Below, piece by piece: positions 1-7,063 of a stretch of 7,707 nucleotides of DNA. Below the pieces are notes generated by a model. The model had not been told where the DNA came from. It saw nothing but the letters and a program-made list of their open reading frames with translations, and made no database searches. Source of the stretch: Spirochaetota bacterium (GTDB lineage Bacteria > Spirochaetota > Spirochaetia > Treponematales > UBA12059); the NCBI GenBank assembly GCA_029565815.1, contig JAKQNL010000068.1, positions 1 to 7,707 of the forward strand, given 5' to 3'. Each line of letters opens with the position of its first letter. The first letter of the stretch is position 1. The translations under genes and the position numbers were made by a program.

Positions 1-1
1 G

Positions 2-460
2 CATAAGGGCAACGCTCACATTGATGCGGTGCAGAAGCGCGCAAAGGCTGAAGGTGCGGAAGCTGTGGTCATTTGTGGCAAATTCGAGGCCGAGCTTGCC
101 GAGATGGACGATCCTGCCGACCGCCTGGCTTTTCTGTCCGAGCTTGGGCTTAAGGAATCCGGTTTGGCTTCCCTCATACACGCCGCCTACCGCTTGCTTG
201 GCTTGCGAACGTTTTTTACCGCCGGTCAGGACGAGTGCAGGGCATGGACCATACATGCAGGCGACAAAGCCCCGCAGGCTGCCGGCGTTATCCATACCGA
301 CTTCGAAAAGGGCTTCATCAAGGCGGACGTCTATCACTACGACGATATAGACCAGTTCAAGACAGAAGCAGCGCTTAAGGCCGCCGGCAAAATGCGCATG
401 GAAGGCAAGGAGTATGTCGTCCGCGACGGCGACGTGATGTTTTTTAAGTTCAACGTGTAA
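2..460 (+). CDS. ychF: YchF/OLA1 ribosome-binding ATPase, C-terminal part (5' end outside window)
   Basis: The reading frame is open from the left edge (frame starts at base 2) and ends at TAA 458-460, giving about 152 residues of a protein that is usually near 365. The visible part covers the end of the P-loop domain region and the whole C-terminal TGS-like domain. Matches to the family are close: FFTAGQDECRAWTI, then KAPQAAGVIHTDFEKGFIKA, then the tail AAGKMRMEGKEYVVRDGDVM ending in FKFNV, the usual YchF C-terminus. YchF is an Obg-class cytoplasmic protein that binds the ribosome and prefers ATP to GTP; it is linked to translation quality and oxidative stress responses. The Walker A and NxxE specificity motifs lie upstream of the window, so nucleotide preference cannot be checked. 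A membrane-protein gene follows after 11 bases, suggesting co-transcription. Family identification is very secure. Confidence 0.96.
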   Translation, partial: HKGNAHIDAVQKRAKAEGAEAVVICGKFEAELAEMDDPADRLAFLSELGLKESGLASLIHAAYRLLGLRTFFTAGQDECRAWTIHAGDKAPQAAGVIHTDFEKGFIKADVYHYDDIDQFKTEAALKAAGKMRMEGKEYVVRDGDVMFFKFNV

Positions 461-468
461 GGGGAGGG
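461..468 (+). promoter_or_regulatory. Ribosome binding site of the membrane-protein gene
   Basis: The purine run GGGGAGGG starts directly after the ychF stop codon and ends 3 bases before ATG 472. The core GGAG is 5 bases from the ATG. It supports ATG 472 over the next in-frame ATG at 517 as the start, and it fits translation of a polycistronic message. Confidence 0.7.
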
Positions 469-471
469 TTT

Positions 472-1146
472 ATGTTCGGCATCAAGTTCCCGAAGCCAGG
501 CGCGTCGCCGGTGGTTATGTCCTATGACGCGATGCGGACGGCTATCGGCATCCTGGGCATGGCCCTGCCGATAACGTTGTTCGTATGGTCGGTGCTGTTG
601 GTCGATTCCCCATTTCTTTTGGATTCCATTAGCTCGTATTACCATACCAACATGCGCGATCTGTTTGTGGGCATACTGTGCGCTGTCGCGCTGTTTTTGT
701 TCTCTTACCACGGCTATGACCTTTTGGATTTCATCGCGTTCAAGGTAGCTGCCCTTGGGGCTCTTGGCGTCGCTTTCTTTCCGGCATTTATTAAAAGCCC
801 TGTCAATCCGTATATACATATAGCTCCGCAGGTGAGCGTCTACACCAACGCCATGCATTATGTATGCGCTGGTGTTTTTTTTGTTACAATAGCGCTGGTG
901 TCCATGTTCCTTTTTACGAAATCGGGTGGCCAGCCTGTTATTGGTCGCAAACGCACCAGAAATACCGTGTATGTCATGTGCGGCGTGGTAATTCTACTGT
1001 GCGTCGCTGCCATGATCGTGCTAGACGTTATGCCAGATGCTTCACCTGTTTTTGCCTATGATCCCGTTTTCTGGGTGGAAACTGTTGCGCTTTTTGCATT
1101 TGCGTTTTCCTGGCTTGTAAAGGGTTCGGCCCTGCTGGCAGATTAA
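472..1146 (+). CDS. Conserved six-span inner membrane protein of unknown function
   Basis: This 224-residue protein is not one I can name. Hydrophobic stretches suggest six membrane helices at about residues 25-45, 64-80, 88-106, 127-148, 163-185 and 199-217, with no cleavable signal peptide. Polar residues are concentrated in recognisable blocks: SISSYYHTNMRDLFVG (53-67, with His58, Arg62 and Asp63), YHGYD (79-83), a His at 129 at the start of helix 4, an RKRTRN basic loop (159-164), and ETVALFAF...SWLVKG (203-218). From memory this pattern recurs in uncharacterised bacterial membrane proteins, possibly related to the DUF998/Frag1-like group; I could not check. A metal-dependent hydrolase of the CREST type is a speculative alternative, based only on membrane-located Ser, Asp and His. 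It sits 11 bases after ychF and 12 before ktrB, so it is probably in their operon. Confidence 0.85.
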   Translation: MFGIKFPKPGASPVVMSYDAMRTAIGILGMALPITLFVWSVLLVDSPFLLDSISSYYHTNMRDLFVGILCAVALFLFSYHGYDLLDFIAFKVAALGALGVAFFPAFIKSPVNPYIHIAPQVSVYTNAMHYVCAGVFFVTIALVSMFLFTKSGGQPVIGRKRTRNTVYVMCGVVILLCVAAMIVLDVMPDASPVFAYDPVFWVETVALFAFAFSWLVKGSALLAD

Positions 1147-1158
1147 GGATCATTTATT

Positions 1159-2466
1159 GTGAAGCGTGCTGTCGTTTCCGACACGGCCTATGTACTCGCG
1201 TTTTTTGTGCTGGTGATAAGTGCCGGTACGGTTTTGCTGTGCATGCCGTTCTCCTGGAGGGGACAGTCATCGCTCAGGCTCATCGACGCGCTGTTCACCG
1301 CCACTTCCGCCGTGTGCGTTACGGGCCTGTCCACCGTAAACACAGCGGACTTTAGCCTTGCGGGTCAGATGGTCATCATGCTCCTCATCCAGTTGGGCGG
1401 GCTTGGTATAGTTTCATTCACGTCGCTGTACCTGTTCATGCCCGGCCAACGCCTACCCTTTCGCCGGCTTGCTACCATACGCAGTTTTTCCGTCGAGGGC
1501 GTGGAGCGGGATCCGCGCAGGATTATCCGTGCCATACTCATCTTTACCTTTGGCATAGAGCTCATAGGTGCTCTTGTCCTGTATCCGCCACTTAAAGCGC
1601 ATGGAGGCTTTTTTAGCGCTCTATTTCATTCGGTGTCCGCTTTTTGCAATGCTGGTTTTTCTTTGTACCCCGACAACCTGGAATCATTTTCAGCCAATAC
1701 AGCGGTTTTGGTTCCGGTAATGGCTTTAATAACGCTTGGCGGGCTTGGCTTTATCGTGCTAGAGGATATCTGGCAGCTTGCCATCGGCAGAAAGCGAAAA
1801 CTGTCGTTTCATTCCCGCCTTGTGCTGTGGGGAAGTTTTATTTTGATTACCGGCGGCGCAGCCATGTATTTTTTTCTGGAGCGCTCTGGAGCGTTTGGTT
1901 CGATGGGTACAGGCATTGCGGCGCTCAACGCGTTCTTTCAGTCGGTTACTACCCGTACAGCCGGTTTTGACGCGGTGCCCCAGGCAGATCTTGGCTCAAG
2001 TTCAAAAATGTTAACAATGCTGCTCATGTTCATAGGCGGTTCCCCGGGATCCATAGCCGGCGGCATCAAGGTTTCCACGGCTTTTGTGGTGCTGGTCGCG
2101 ATGATAAGAAAATCCGGTTCGGATGGCGAGATCAATGTTTTTAAACGCCGCCTTACTAGAACCACTATCAATACCGCTATCGTGTATTTTATAAAAGCGC
2201 TGTTTTTACTGTTGCTTGCCATTTTGCTTTTAAGTGTAGCGGAATCGGCCATCCCTATCGACTCCATTGCTTTTGAGGCGTTTTCCGCTTTCGGAACCGT
2301 CGGATTAAGCTTAGGCATAACCGGCAGCCTTACCGTGTTTGGTAAACTTATCATAATAGCGACGATGTATATCGGCCGGGTTGGCCTTTTGGCATTTTTA
2401 TTCTTTGGCGGATCGGGCTGGCGCACGCGCATAGCCAGACCCGAAGCGGAAATTTTAATAGGGTAG
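1159..2466 (+). CDS. ktrB: KtrB/TrkH-family potassium uptake protein, membrane-translocating subunit
   Basis: This 435-residue integral membrane protein is built of four M1-P-M2 repeats, as in the SKT superfamily of K+ transporters. The four pore loops with their filter glycines are visible: TATSAVCVTGLS (48-58, Gly56), HSVSAFCNAGFSL (157-169, Gly166), QSVTTRTAGFD (261-271, Gly269) and FSAFGTVGLSLG (375-386, Gly382). The glycine-rich segment GGSPGSIAGGIKVST (293-307) matches the third-repeat M2 region, which acts as a gate loop in KtrB. Length (B. subtilis KtrB is about 445; TrkH about 485) and a single-RCK partner favour KtrB over TrkH. The start is GTG 1159, with AAGGA at 1145-1149 about 9 bases upstream overlapping the previous stop. 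The subunit should dimerise in the inner membrane and take up K+, possibly Na+-dependent as in other Ktr systems. ktrA follows after 4 bases. Confidence 0.95.
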   Translation: MKRAVVSDTAYVLAFFVLVISAGTVLLCMPFSWRGQSSLRLIDALFTATSAVCVTGLSTVNTADFSLAGQMVIMLLIQLGGLGIVSFTSLYLFMPGQRLPFRRLATIRSFSVEGVERDPRRIIRAILIFTFGIELIGALVLYPPLKAHGGFFSALFHSVSAFCNAGFSLYPDNLESFSANTAVLVPVMALITLGGLGFIVLEDIWQLAIGRKRKLSFHSRLVLWGSFILITGGAAMYFFLERSGAFGSMGTGIAALNAFFQSVTTRTAGFDAVPQADLGSSSKMLTMLLMFIGGSPGSIAGGIKVSTAFVVLVAMIRKSGSDGEINVFKRRLTRTTINTAIVYFIKALFLLLLAILLLSVAESAIPIDSIAFEAFSAFGTVGLSLGITGSLTVFGKLIIIATMYIGRVGLLAFLFFGGSGWRTRIARPEAEILIG

Positions 2467-2470
2467 GGTC

Positions 2471-3181
2471 ATGAAGCAATACGCCATTTTGGGTCTGGAT
2501 TATTTTGGCAAGAGCATCCTAGAGGAGCTCATCGATTTAGGCGCGGATGTGCTCATCATCGACAGTAGCCGCGAACTTATCGACCAGTACCGCGACCGCC
2601 GGATAAGCGCTGTGGTCATGGACGTCATAGACCGGGAGAATCTGTCTAAGGTGCTGCCCAAAGATCTGGACGGTGTCATCATAGATTTGGGTGATAACAT
2701 AGAAGCTTCGATACTGGCCACCAGTAACTGTAAGAAGCTTGGCATACAGCGCATATTCGTAAAGGCTGTCAGCGACGGCCATGCGGAGATTCTGGAACAA
2801 GTTGGGGCAAGCATGGTGTTCTTCCCAAACAGGGAGGCGGCTAAACGTGTTACGCCGCTTCTTATGACGGAGGGCTTACTCAACTACCAGCCAATTTCAG
2901 GCCACATGGTCATAGCCGAGATACAAGTGCCCGTACGGTTTTTTGGCCGCACGCTGTTGGAAGCAAACCTGCGTAAAGATTATGGGCTTAACCTCATTTC
3001 TGTGCGTAACGGCAGTGAAGAATATGGGCTTTTTACGCCGGAATACGTTTTCCGCGATGGCGATACAGCTTTGGTGTCCGGCCTGGACGAATCGGTTGCG
3101 CTCTTTGCCGAGGCTATGGGCAAGAAGCTTAACAAGCCCAAGCGCGGCAGCCTCGGGCAGTTGTTTAGACACAGGCCGTAA
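2471..3181 (+). CDS. ktrA: KtrA-type RCK (KTN) regulatory subunit of K+ uptake system
   Basis: This 236-residue cytoplasmic protein has an N-terminal Rossmann RCK_N domain (about 1-125) and a C-terminal RCK_C domain (about 140-220), one set only, as in KtrA; TrkA has two. It should form an octameric ring under the KtrB dimer that gates it in response to bound ATP/ADP or NAD(H). The acidic residue at the end of strand 2 that contacts the ribose is present (IIDSS, Asp31). The nucleotide loop reads GLDYFG (8-13) rather than GxGxxG, so the second glycine is Asp10. RCK_C is a known c-di-AMP site in Firmicutes KtrA; whether that applies here cannot be told from sequence. Start ATG 2471 lies 4 bases after the ktrB stop, behind GGGTAGGG (2461-2468), so translation is probably coupled to ktrB. 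Confidence 0.93.
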   Translation: MKQYAILGLDYFGKSILEELIDLGADVLIIDSSRELIDQYRDRRISAVVMDVIDRENLSKVLPKDLDGVIIDLGDNIEASILATSNCKKLGIQRIFVKAVSDGHAEILEQVGASMVFFPNREAAKRVTPLLMTEGLLNYQPISGHMVIAEIQVPVRFFGRTLLEANLRKDYGLNLISVRNGSEEYGLFTPEYVFRDGDTALVSGLDESVALFAEAMGKKLNKPKRGSLGQLFRHRP

Positions 3182-3204
3182 GGGCAATTGCGCCTTTGCA
3201 TCGA

Positions 3205-3222
3205 GCTATAAATAATTATAGC
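3205..3222. terminator. Small palindromic hairpin between convergent genes, possible weak bidirectional terminator
   Basis: GCTATAA and TTATAGC form a perfect 7-bp stem around the 4-base loop ATAA. It lies 23 bases after the ktrA stop and directly after the stop codon of the GGDEF gene on the other strand. The stem is AT-rich and neither side has a real T run, so it would be a weak intrinsic terminator at best. A second imperfect stem overlaps the ktrA stop (3180-3196, AAGGGC with GCGCCTT, one bulged base) and is followed by only three Ts. Position between convergent genes is the main argument. Confidence 0.35.
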
Positions 3223-3223
3223 C

Positions 3224-4624
3224 TTAAAGCCAAGCCTGGCCGTCGTCGCATGCGTAGGCAGATTTCCCGGCCCGTTTAACCGAGTACAACAAGGCGTCGG
3301 CCCGCTCCAGCAAAAGCCGGGCCATGTCCTCGTAGTATTCCGGTTGGGTAACGCGCTTCATGCTGTCTCCGCTGTGGGGCGGCAGTAGGGTTGTGGAACC
3401 TATGCTTGCGCTGAGGATAGTGTCCTTGCCGGCTATGACGCATGGAACCGATTCTAGTAACGTGACTATCTTTTTGGAAACCGCGTTTGCTCCTGCGGTA
3501 TCGGTAGCCGGCAAAATCATTACAAATTCGTCTCCGCCGTAGCGCGCGATAAAGTCCGTGGACCTGGTCGCGCGCTTAAGGATGCCGCCCAGGTGGGCAA
3601 GAGCCAGGTCTCCGGCATGGTGGCCTAGCGTGTCGTTTACGGCTTTCATGTTGTCCAGGTCCAGCATGAGTATGGACAGGTGCTGTTTCTGCCTGTGGGC
3701 CGTCCGCAGCTCTTTTACGATCCATTGGTCATAAAATTTCCGTACATATACGCCGGTTAGGGGATCGCGGGTGGCCATCGCGTACAGCTGCCGGTTTCGT
3801 AGCGCTACGGCCAGCTGGACGGCGTACACGGAAAGTACAGTCCCTTCTTCGTCGGCAAGTCCGTCAGCCCAGATTTTCATGGCTCCCATCATGGCTTCCC
3901 CGGCGCGCAAAGGTAGAGTGATAGCTTTATCACCATCGCGAGTCGGCCGTTCGGTGCACATGCGGATGGCATTGGCTAATTCTGCCGGATTTTCGTCGCT
4001 GTTTTCCGGCCACACCGCGCCGGAGCCGCCTTGGTCCGGGCCGGATACGTAGACCGCGCAGTGTGCTTCCCGGGCGCGGCCGCCTATCGACATCGCTGCA
4101 ATGTCCGCGCCCATGCGCGCTGCGTCCACAAGGGCGTCGGCAGGTTCCGGCAGGCGGTGCAGGGCGCTCGATGCGTCCAGAACTTTTTGTAAGCCCTCCG
4201 TGTGGTACAAAATCTTACGAGTTGCCTTGGCTGCCTTTATGCCGGCTTCCACCCACAGAAGGAGACGGTCTACGCCGTCGCCTTTTTCGAAGTAGCCTTG
4301 AATATCCAGTTCCCGCAAAAGATCCCGCGGGGGTTTTTCGTTTGCGTAACCGGTTTGCAGCACCACTTGCAGGTGCTCGTTGCGCTTGCGCAATTTGCGC
4401 ACCACATCGGCACCGTCCATGCCCGGCATACGGTAATCCAACAGCACCAGGTCAAAGGTTTTGTCAGCCAAAATCGACAGTGCTTCCTCGCCATCGTAAG
4501 CGCTGGTAACCTGGAAGCCTTCGCTGCTAAGGAGGAGCCGGGTCGCGTCGTTGTAGTCGTGGTTATCGTCTACCAGGAGTATGGTGCCGCGGTTGGTGGA
4601 TGTAAGCTGGTTTTTTCTGGGCAT
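3224..4624 (-). CDS. Response regulator diguanylate cyclase: receiver, GAF-like linker, GGDEF
   Basis: This 466-residue cytoplasmic protein should make cyclic di-GMP when phosphorylated. The receiver domain (about 13-130) has the acidic pair Asp19-Asp20, phospho-acceptor Asp63 in LLDYRMPGMDG, Thr91 and Lys114. A middle region (about 140-280) looks like a divergent GAF domain: PLRAGEAMMGAMKIWA resembles the GAF core, and VYAVQLAVALRN its last helix. The GGDEF domain (about 283-455) has DPLTG (287-291), LDLDNMKAVND (321-331) and an intact RYGGDEF active site (361-367). RSTD (354-357) lies exactly five residues before GGDEF, the canonical RxxD product-inhibition site. The ATG overlaps the kinase stop by one base (TAATG), with AGGAAG six bases upstream inside the kinase gene, so translation is coupled and the kinase is the presumed phosphodonor. 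The Borrelia pair Hpk1-Rrp1 is a known analogue, though Rrp1 lacks a GAF domain. Confidence 0.94.
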   Translation of the reverse strand: MPRKNQLTSTNRGTILLVDDNHDYNDATRLLLSSEGFQVTSAYDGEEALSILADKTFDLVLLDYRMPGMDGADVVRKLRKRNEHLQVVLQTGYANEKPPRDLLRELDIQGYFEKGDGVDRLLLWVEAGIKAAKATRKILYHTEGLQKVLDASSALHRLPEPADALVDAARMGADIAAMSIGGRAREAHCAVYVSGPDQGGSGAVWPENSDENPAELANAIRMCTERPTRDGDKAITLPLRAGEAMMGAMKIWADGLADEEGTVLSVYAVQLAVALRNRQLYAMATRDPLTGVYVRKFYDQWIVKELRTAHRQKQHLSILMLDLDNMKAVNDTLGHHAGDLALAHLGGILKRATRSTDFIARYGGDEFVMILPATDTAGANAVSKKIVTLLESVPCVIAGKDTILSASIGSTTLLPPHSGDSMKRVTQPEYYEDMARLLLERADALLYSVKRAGKSAYACDDGQAWL

Positions 4625-6972
4625 TATGCGCTTCCTGCCAATGGGATTTCGACGGTCATAAGGGTTCCTTTTCCCGGTGCGGACTCGCAGCGTATCTGGC
4701 CGCGAAAACTGTCGCTTACTATATCACGGACAATGGACAGGCCAAGTCCCGTCCCCTGGCCGAATGGCTTTGTGGTGAACATGGGCTCAAAGGCTCGTTC
4801 TGCGGTATGGGTATCCATGCCAGAGCCGTTGTCGCGAACGCTTACCTGCACGGTGCCGCCGGATGATGCAAAGCCAACGGTAATACTGCCGTTACGCGGA
4901 GGCAAGGCATCGACAGCGTTGTCTATAAGATTGGTAAGCACCTGTGAAAAACGTGCCGGAGAACCTATGATTGCATAGTTTCCGCCTGCGCCCTGTATTT
5001 CCAGGCTGGCAGATTTCTCTAGCAGCCGGTGTTCCAGAAGGGGTACTGTAGACCGGAATGCGTCTTCGGGGTCGAAGCGTACAAGGTCTTGAGCTTTGTC
5101 CTCGCGGGTCTTTCCCTTGATGCTGTGGACAAAGGATGCGGCCCGCTCTCCGGCTCTGTCGGCCAGGCTAAGCGAGGACAACAGTTCCTGGGCTATCTGC
5201 CTGTGGTCGTCCGCTTCCACGTCCGGGTCGCCTATGGATGCGCGGTATTCCTCCGCCAGTTTCTTGGCCGTGGCAATGGATGCGCGCATGGCCGCAAGGG
5301 GCGTGTTCATCTCGTGGGCTATGCCGGCGGTGAGCCTTCCAAGCGAGGCCATGCGCTCGGATAAAACCAGGTGCTTGAGGTTGTCCTGTATCTGCCGGTT
5401 CGCCTGTGCAAGCTCGTCGTATGCGATGGCGTTGTCCAGAGCTATTGCGGTATAGGAACACAGCGACGAGAAGATGGATCGCTCGCGCCGGCCAAAGCGT
5501 CCGGCTTCATGGGCCTGCACGGTAAGCACGCCTATGAGGCGGGATCCTACCATGAGCGGGGAGAACACCGAGGATGCCATGGACTCTGTGCCCGGCAGTA
5601 CGGCGTTTTGCTGATCGGCTTTCACGGCGTCGTTATAAAAAATTTCTTGCCGCTCGCGGGCGCATTTGGCCACCATGGAAGTTTGGCTGTGAAGCGGTAT
5701 TGGGTCGATATGCAGGGATAGCCCGTCTTCTGACAGCTCCAGCGCTGTAAGTGCGTCGTTTTCCACCATGAATATGCCAAAGGCGCTGTGCCGAACCAGC
5801 GAGGAAAGGTGTGTTTTTACCGATGCGATGATTGCGCTTTTGTCCCGGGTGCCGGCTAAATCCTTACCCAGCTCGCCGATGAGCGACAAGGTCTGGTTTT
5901 CCTCTTCTAGGGCAAGGGAACGCTGGCGCACGCGCTGTACGTCGGCAACCAGGGATGCAACTTCGGCCATGGATTGCAGCCGTTTTTTGTAGTAGGCGCT
6001 GAGGTAATCGGAGCGACGGTCTGCCCATTCCATTGCCTGTTTTGGCTTATCCTGCAGGACGAGTATGCGCTCCATGCAGCGCAATGCTTCCAGGTAGGAG
6101 TCGTGCTGCTCCGTGCCGTAGTCCAGCACTTTCTGAAACCAACGGGCAGCTTCCTTGAGGTGCCCCTTTTCCCTAAGTATTTTGCCTTTGGTGAGCGCAG
6201 CTTCCGGAAGCGGCCTGCCTTCTCCTGCATCAACAGCTAGCGCGGCTTGGGCGTGTTTGTCCGCATCCTCCAGCAAGCCCATCACCAGCTCGCTAGCTGC
6301 CAGGAGCGAGAATGCGTATCCCCGCACGAAGGAATTGGGGTGGTCCTGTATGAGGTGCATGGAATCCAGAATGAGTGTGCGGGCAGTTTTCCCGCGTTCT
6401 GCCCGTTGGGCTGGATTGAGCGCAGTATCCTCCGAGTCGGCATTTTCCAGGTCGTTGTTCGCTTTGTTGAGGATGAGCATGATGATGTTGGGCGACGCTG
6501 TCTGCTTGCAGATTTCCACTGCCCGTGCGTATGCAGCCTTTGCTGCCGTGTAATCGTGGCGTTCGAAGTGTATGGCTCCAAGGTTAGATAGCGCGGCTAC
6601 CAGCGCAAGCTTGTCGTCCAGCCGTTCGGCCAGGTTGATCGCGCGCGTCGCCCAGGGTAGTCCGCCCTCCGGATCGCCCATTAAGCCAAGGCCTATGCCC
6701 AGTCGGGACAGGGCGCGTATCGCCTCGCTGGAGTACTGCGAGTTTTCCAGCGCGTCGACTATAGGAATGAGTATACGTACGCCCTCGTGGTGCATGCCGC
6801 GCGTCAAGGCGGATAAGCCCATAAAGGCCTGGTAGCGGAGCTCCTGGATGCTATCCGCCGGTAGCTGCCCTTGTAGCTGCCCAACCAACTCCGCAGCTTT
6901 CGGCGTCTGGCCGGAAGCGACAAGCTCGGCTGCCTGGTCGAGGACTGCGTCTATGTGAGTCAAATCCGCCAC
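4624..6972 (-). CDS. Cytoplasmic sensor histidine kinase: TPR repeats, coiled coil, GAF, HisKA, HATPase
   Basis: This 782-residue protein has no signal peptide or membrane helix, so it should sense an internal signal or partner protein. Residues 1-330 are helical TPR-like repeats; the clearest units are about 124-157 (LSNLGAIHFERHDYTAAKAAYARA) and 255-290 (ALTKGKILREKGHLKEAARWFQ), resembling Rap- or MalT-type protein-binding arrays. A short coiled coil (335-370) leads into a GAF domain (about 362-516). The transmitter follows: H-box SLGRLTAGIAHEMNTPLA with phospho-acceptor His553, N-box NLIDNAVDAL (681-690), G1 DNGSGMD (714-720), F-box FEPMFTTK (728-735) and G2 GTGLGLSIV (740-748). The H-box style is that of NtrB/ZraS-like kinases. 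All catalytic motifs are intact. The start is GTG 6972, the first usual start codon after an in-frame stop near 7110, but its ribosome binding site is poor. The stop overlaps the ATG of the cyclase gene. Confidence 0.93.
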   Translation of the reverse strand: MADLTHIDAVLDQAAELVASGQTPKAAELVGQLQGQLPADSIQELRYQAFMGLSALTRGMHHEGVRILIPIVDALENSQYSSEAIRALSRLGIGLGLMGDPEGGLPWATRAINLAERLDDKLALVAALSNLGAIHFERHDYTAAKAAYARAVEICKQTASPNIIMLILNKANNDLENADSEDTALNPAQRAERGKTARTLILDSMHLIQDHPNSFVRGYAFSLLAASELVMGLLEDADKHAQAALAVDAGEGRPLPEAALTKGKILREKGHLKEAARWFQKVLDYGTEQHDSYLEALRCMERILVLQDKPKQAMEWADRRSDYLSAYYKKRLQSMAEVASLVADVQRVRQRSLALEEENQTLSLIGELGKDLAGTRDKSAIIASVKTHLSSLVRHSAFGIFMVENDALTALELSEDGLSLHIDPIPLHSQTSMVAKCARERQEIFYNDAVKADQQNAVLPGTESMASSVFSPLMVGSRLIGVLTVQAHEAGRFGRRERSIFSSLCSYTAIALDNAIAYDELAQANRQIQDNLKHLVLSERMASLGRLTAGIAHEMNTPLAAMRASIATAKKLAEEYRASIGDPDVEADDHRQIAQELLSSLSLADRAGERAASFVHSIKGKTREDKAQDLVRFDPEDAFRSTVPLLEHRLLEKSASLEIQGAGGNYAIIGSPARFSQVLTNLIDNAVDALPPRNGSITVGFASSGGTVQVSVRDNGSGMDTHTAERAFEPMFTTKPFGQGTGLGLSIVRDIVSDSFRGQIRCESAPGKGTLMTVEIPLAGSA

Positions 6973-6993
6973 CGTTTCAGTATGGGATATAAG

Positions 6994-7002
6994 CCTTTCC
7001 TT
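6994..7002 (-). promoter_or_regulatory. Shine-Dalgarno-like purine run placed too far from the kinase GTG start
   Basis: On the - strand AAGGAAAGG is the only good Shine-Dalgarno match in the leader of the kinase gene, yet it ends 21 bases before GTG 6972. An in-frame ATA at 6990-6988 lies about 7 bases from its AAGGA core and would add six residues (read as ISHTET). Either the GTG is used with a weak site, the purine run is chance, or a rare AUA start is used. Confidence 0.35.
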
Positions 7003-7035
7003 AGCCAGTGCCCCGAAGCTTATTGGCTTGCAGCC

Positions 7036-7063
7036 GCACCGCCGGATGCCGCTCCGGCTGTGC
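7036..7063 (-). other. GC-rich hairpin in the leader of the kinase-cyclase operon
   Basis: GCCGGA and TCCGGC form a 6-bp stem around a six-base loop (7041-7058), extended by GCAC/GTGC across one mismatch, for 10 pairs in all. An alternative pairing CAGCC (7031-7035) with GGCTG (7056-7060) would compete with it. No T run follows on either strand as a direct continuation, so it is not a terminator by itself. It lies between the hsp20 terminator and the kinase start. It could be part of the 5' leader or simply intergenic DNA; no known riboswitch is recognised. Confidence 0.4.

Noticed and set aside
337..858. 173-codon open frame on the - strand opposite ychF and the membrane-protein gene
   Set aside because: The translation is low in structure and rich in Arg, His and Gln, it has no recognisable motif, and it overlaps strong genes on the other strand.
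1938..2432. 164-codon open frame on the - strand opposite ktrB
   Set aside because: It mirrors the hydrophobic codons of ktrB; no family features and no plausible ribosome binding site.
4573..4624. Possible frameshift or fusion splitting one hybrid kinase into two genes at the kinase-receiver boundary
   Set aside because: The kinase ends normally after its G2 box and final strand, the receiver gene has its own AGGAAG site and ATG, and the TAATG overlap is a standard coupling arrangement.
4202..4978. 258-codon open frame on the + strand spanning the kinase-cyclase junction
   Set aside because: It lies wholly antisense to two well-supported genes, its translation shows no domain, and its openness follows from the codon bias of the genes opposite.
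6984..6989. TATATC as a -10 box for the kinase operon
   Set aside because: With 17-base spacing the -35 position reads GGGGCA, which does not match a sigma-70 box; kept only as a possibility in the start-site finding.
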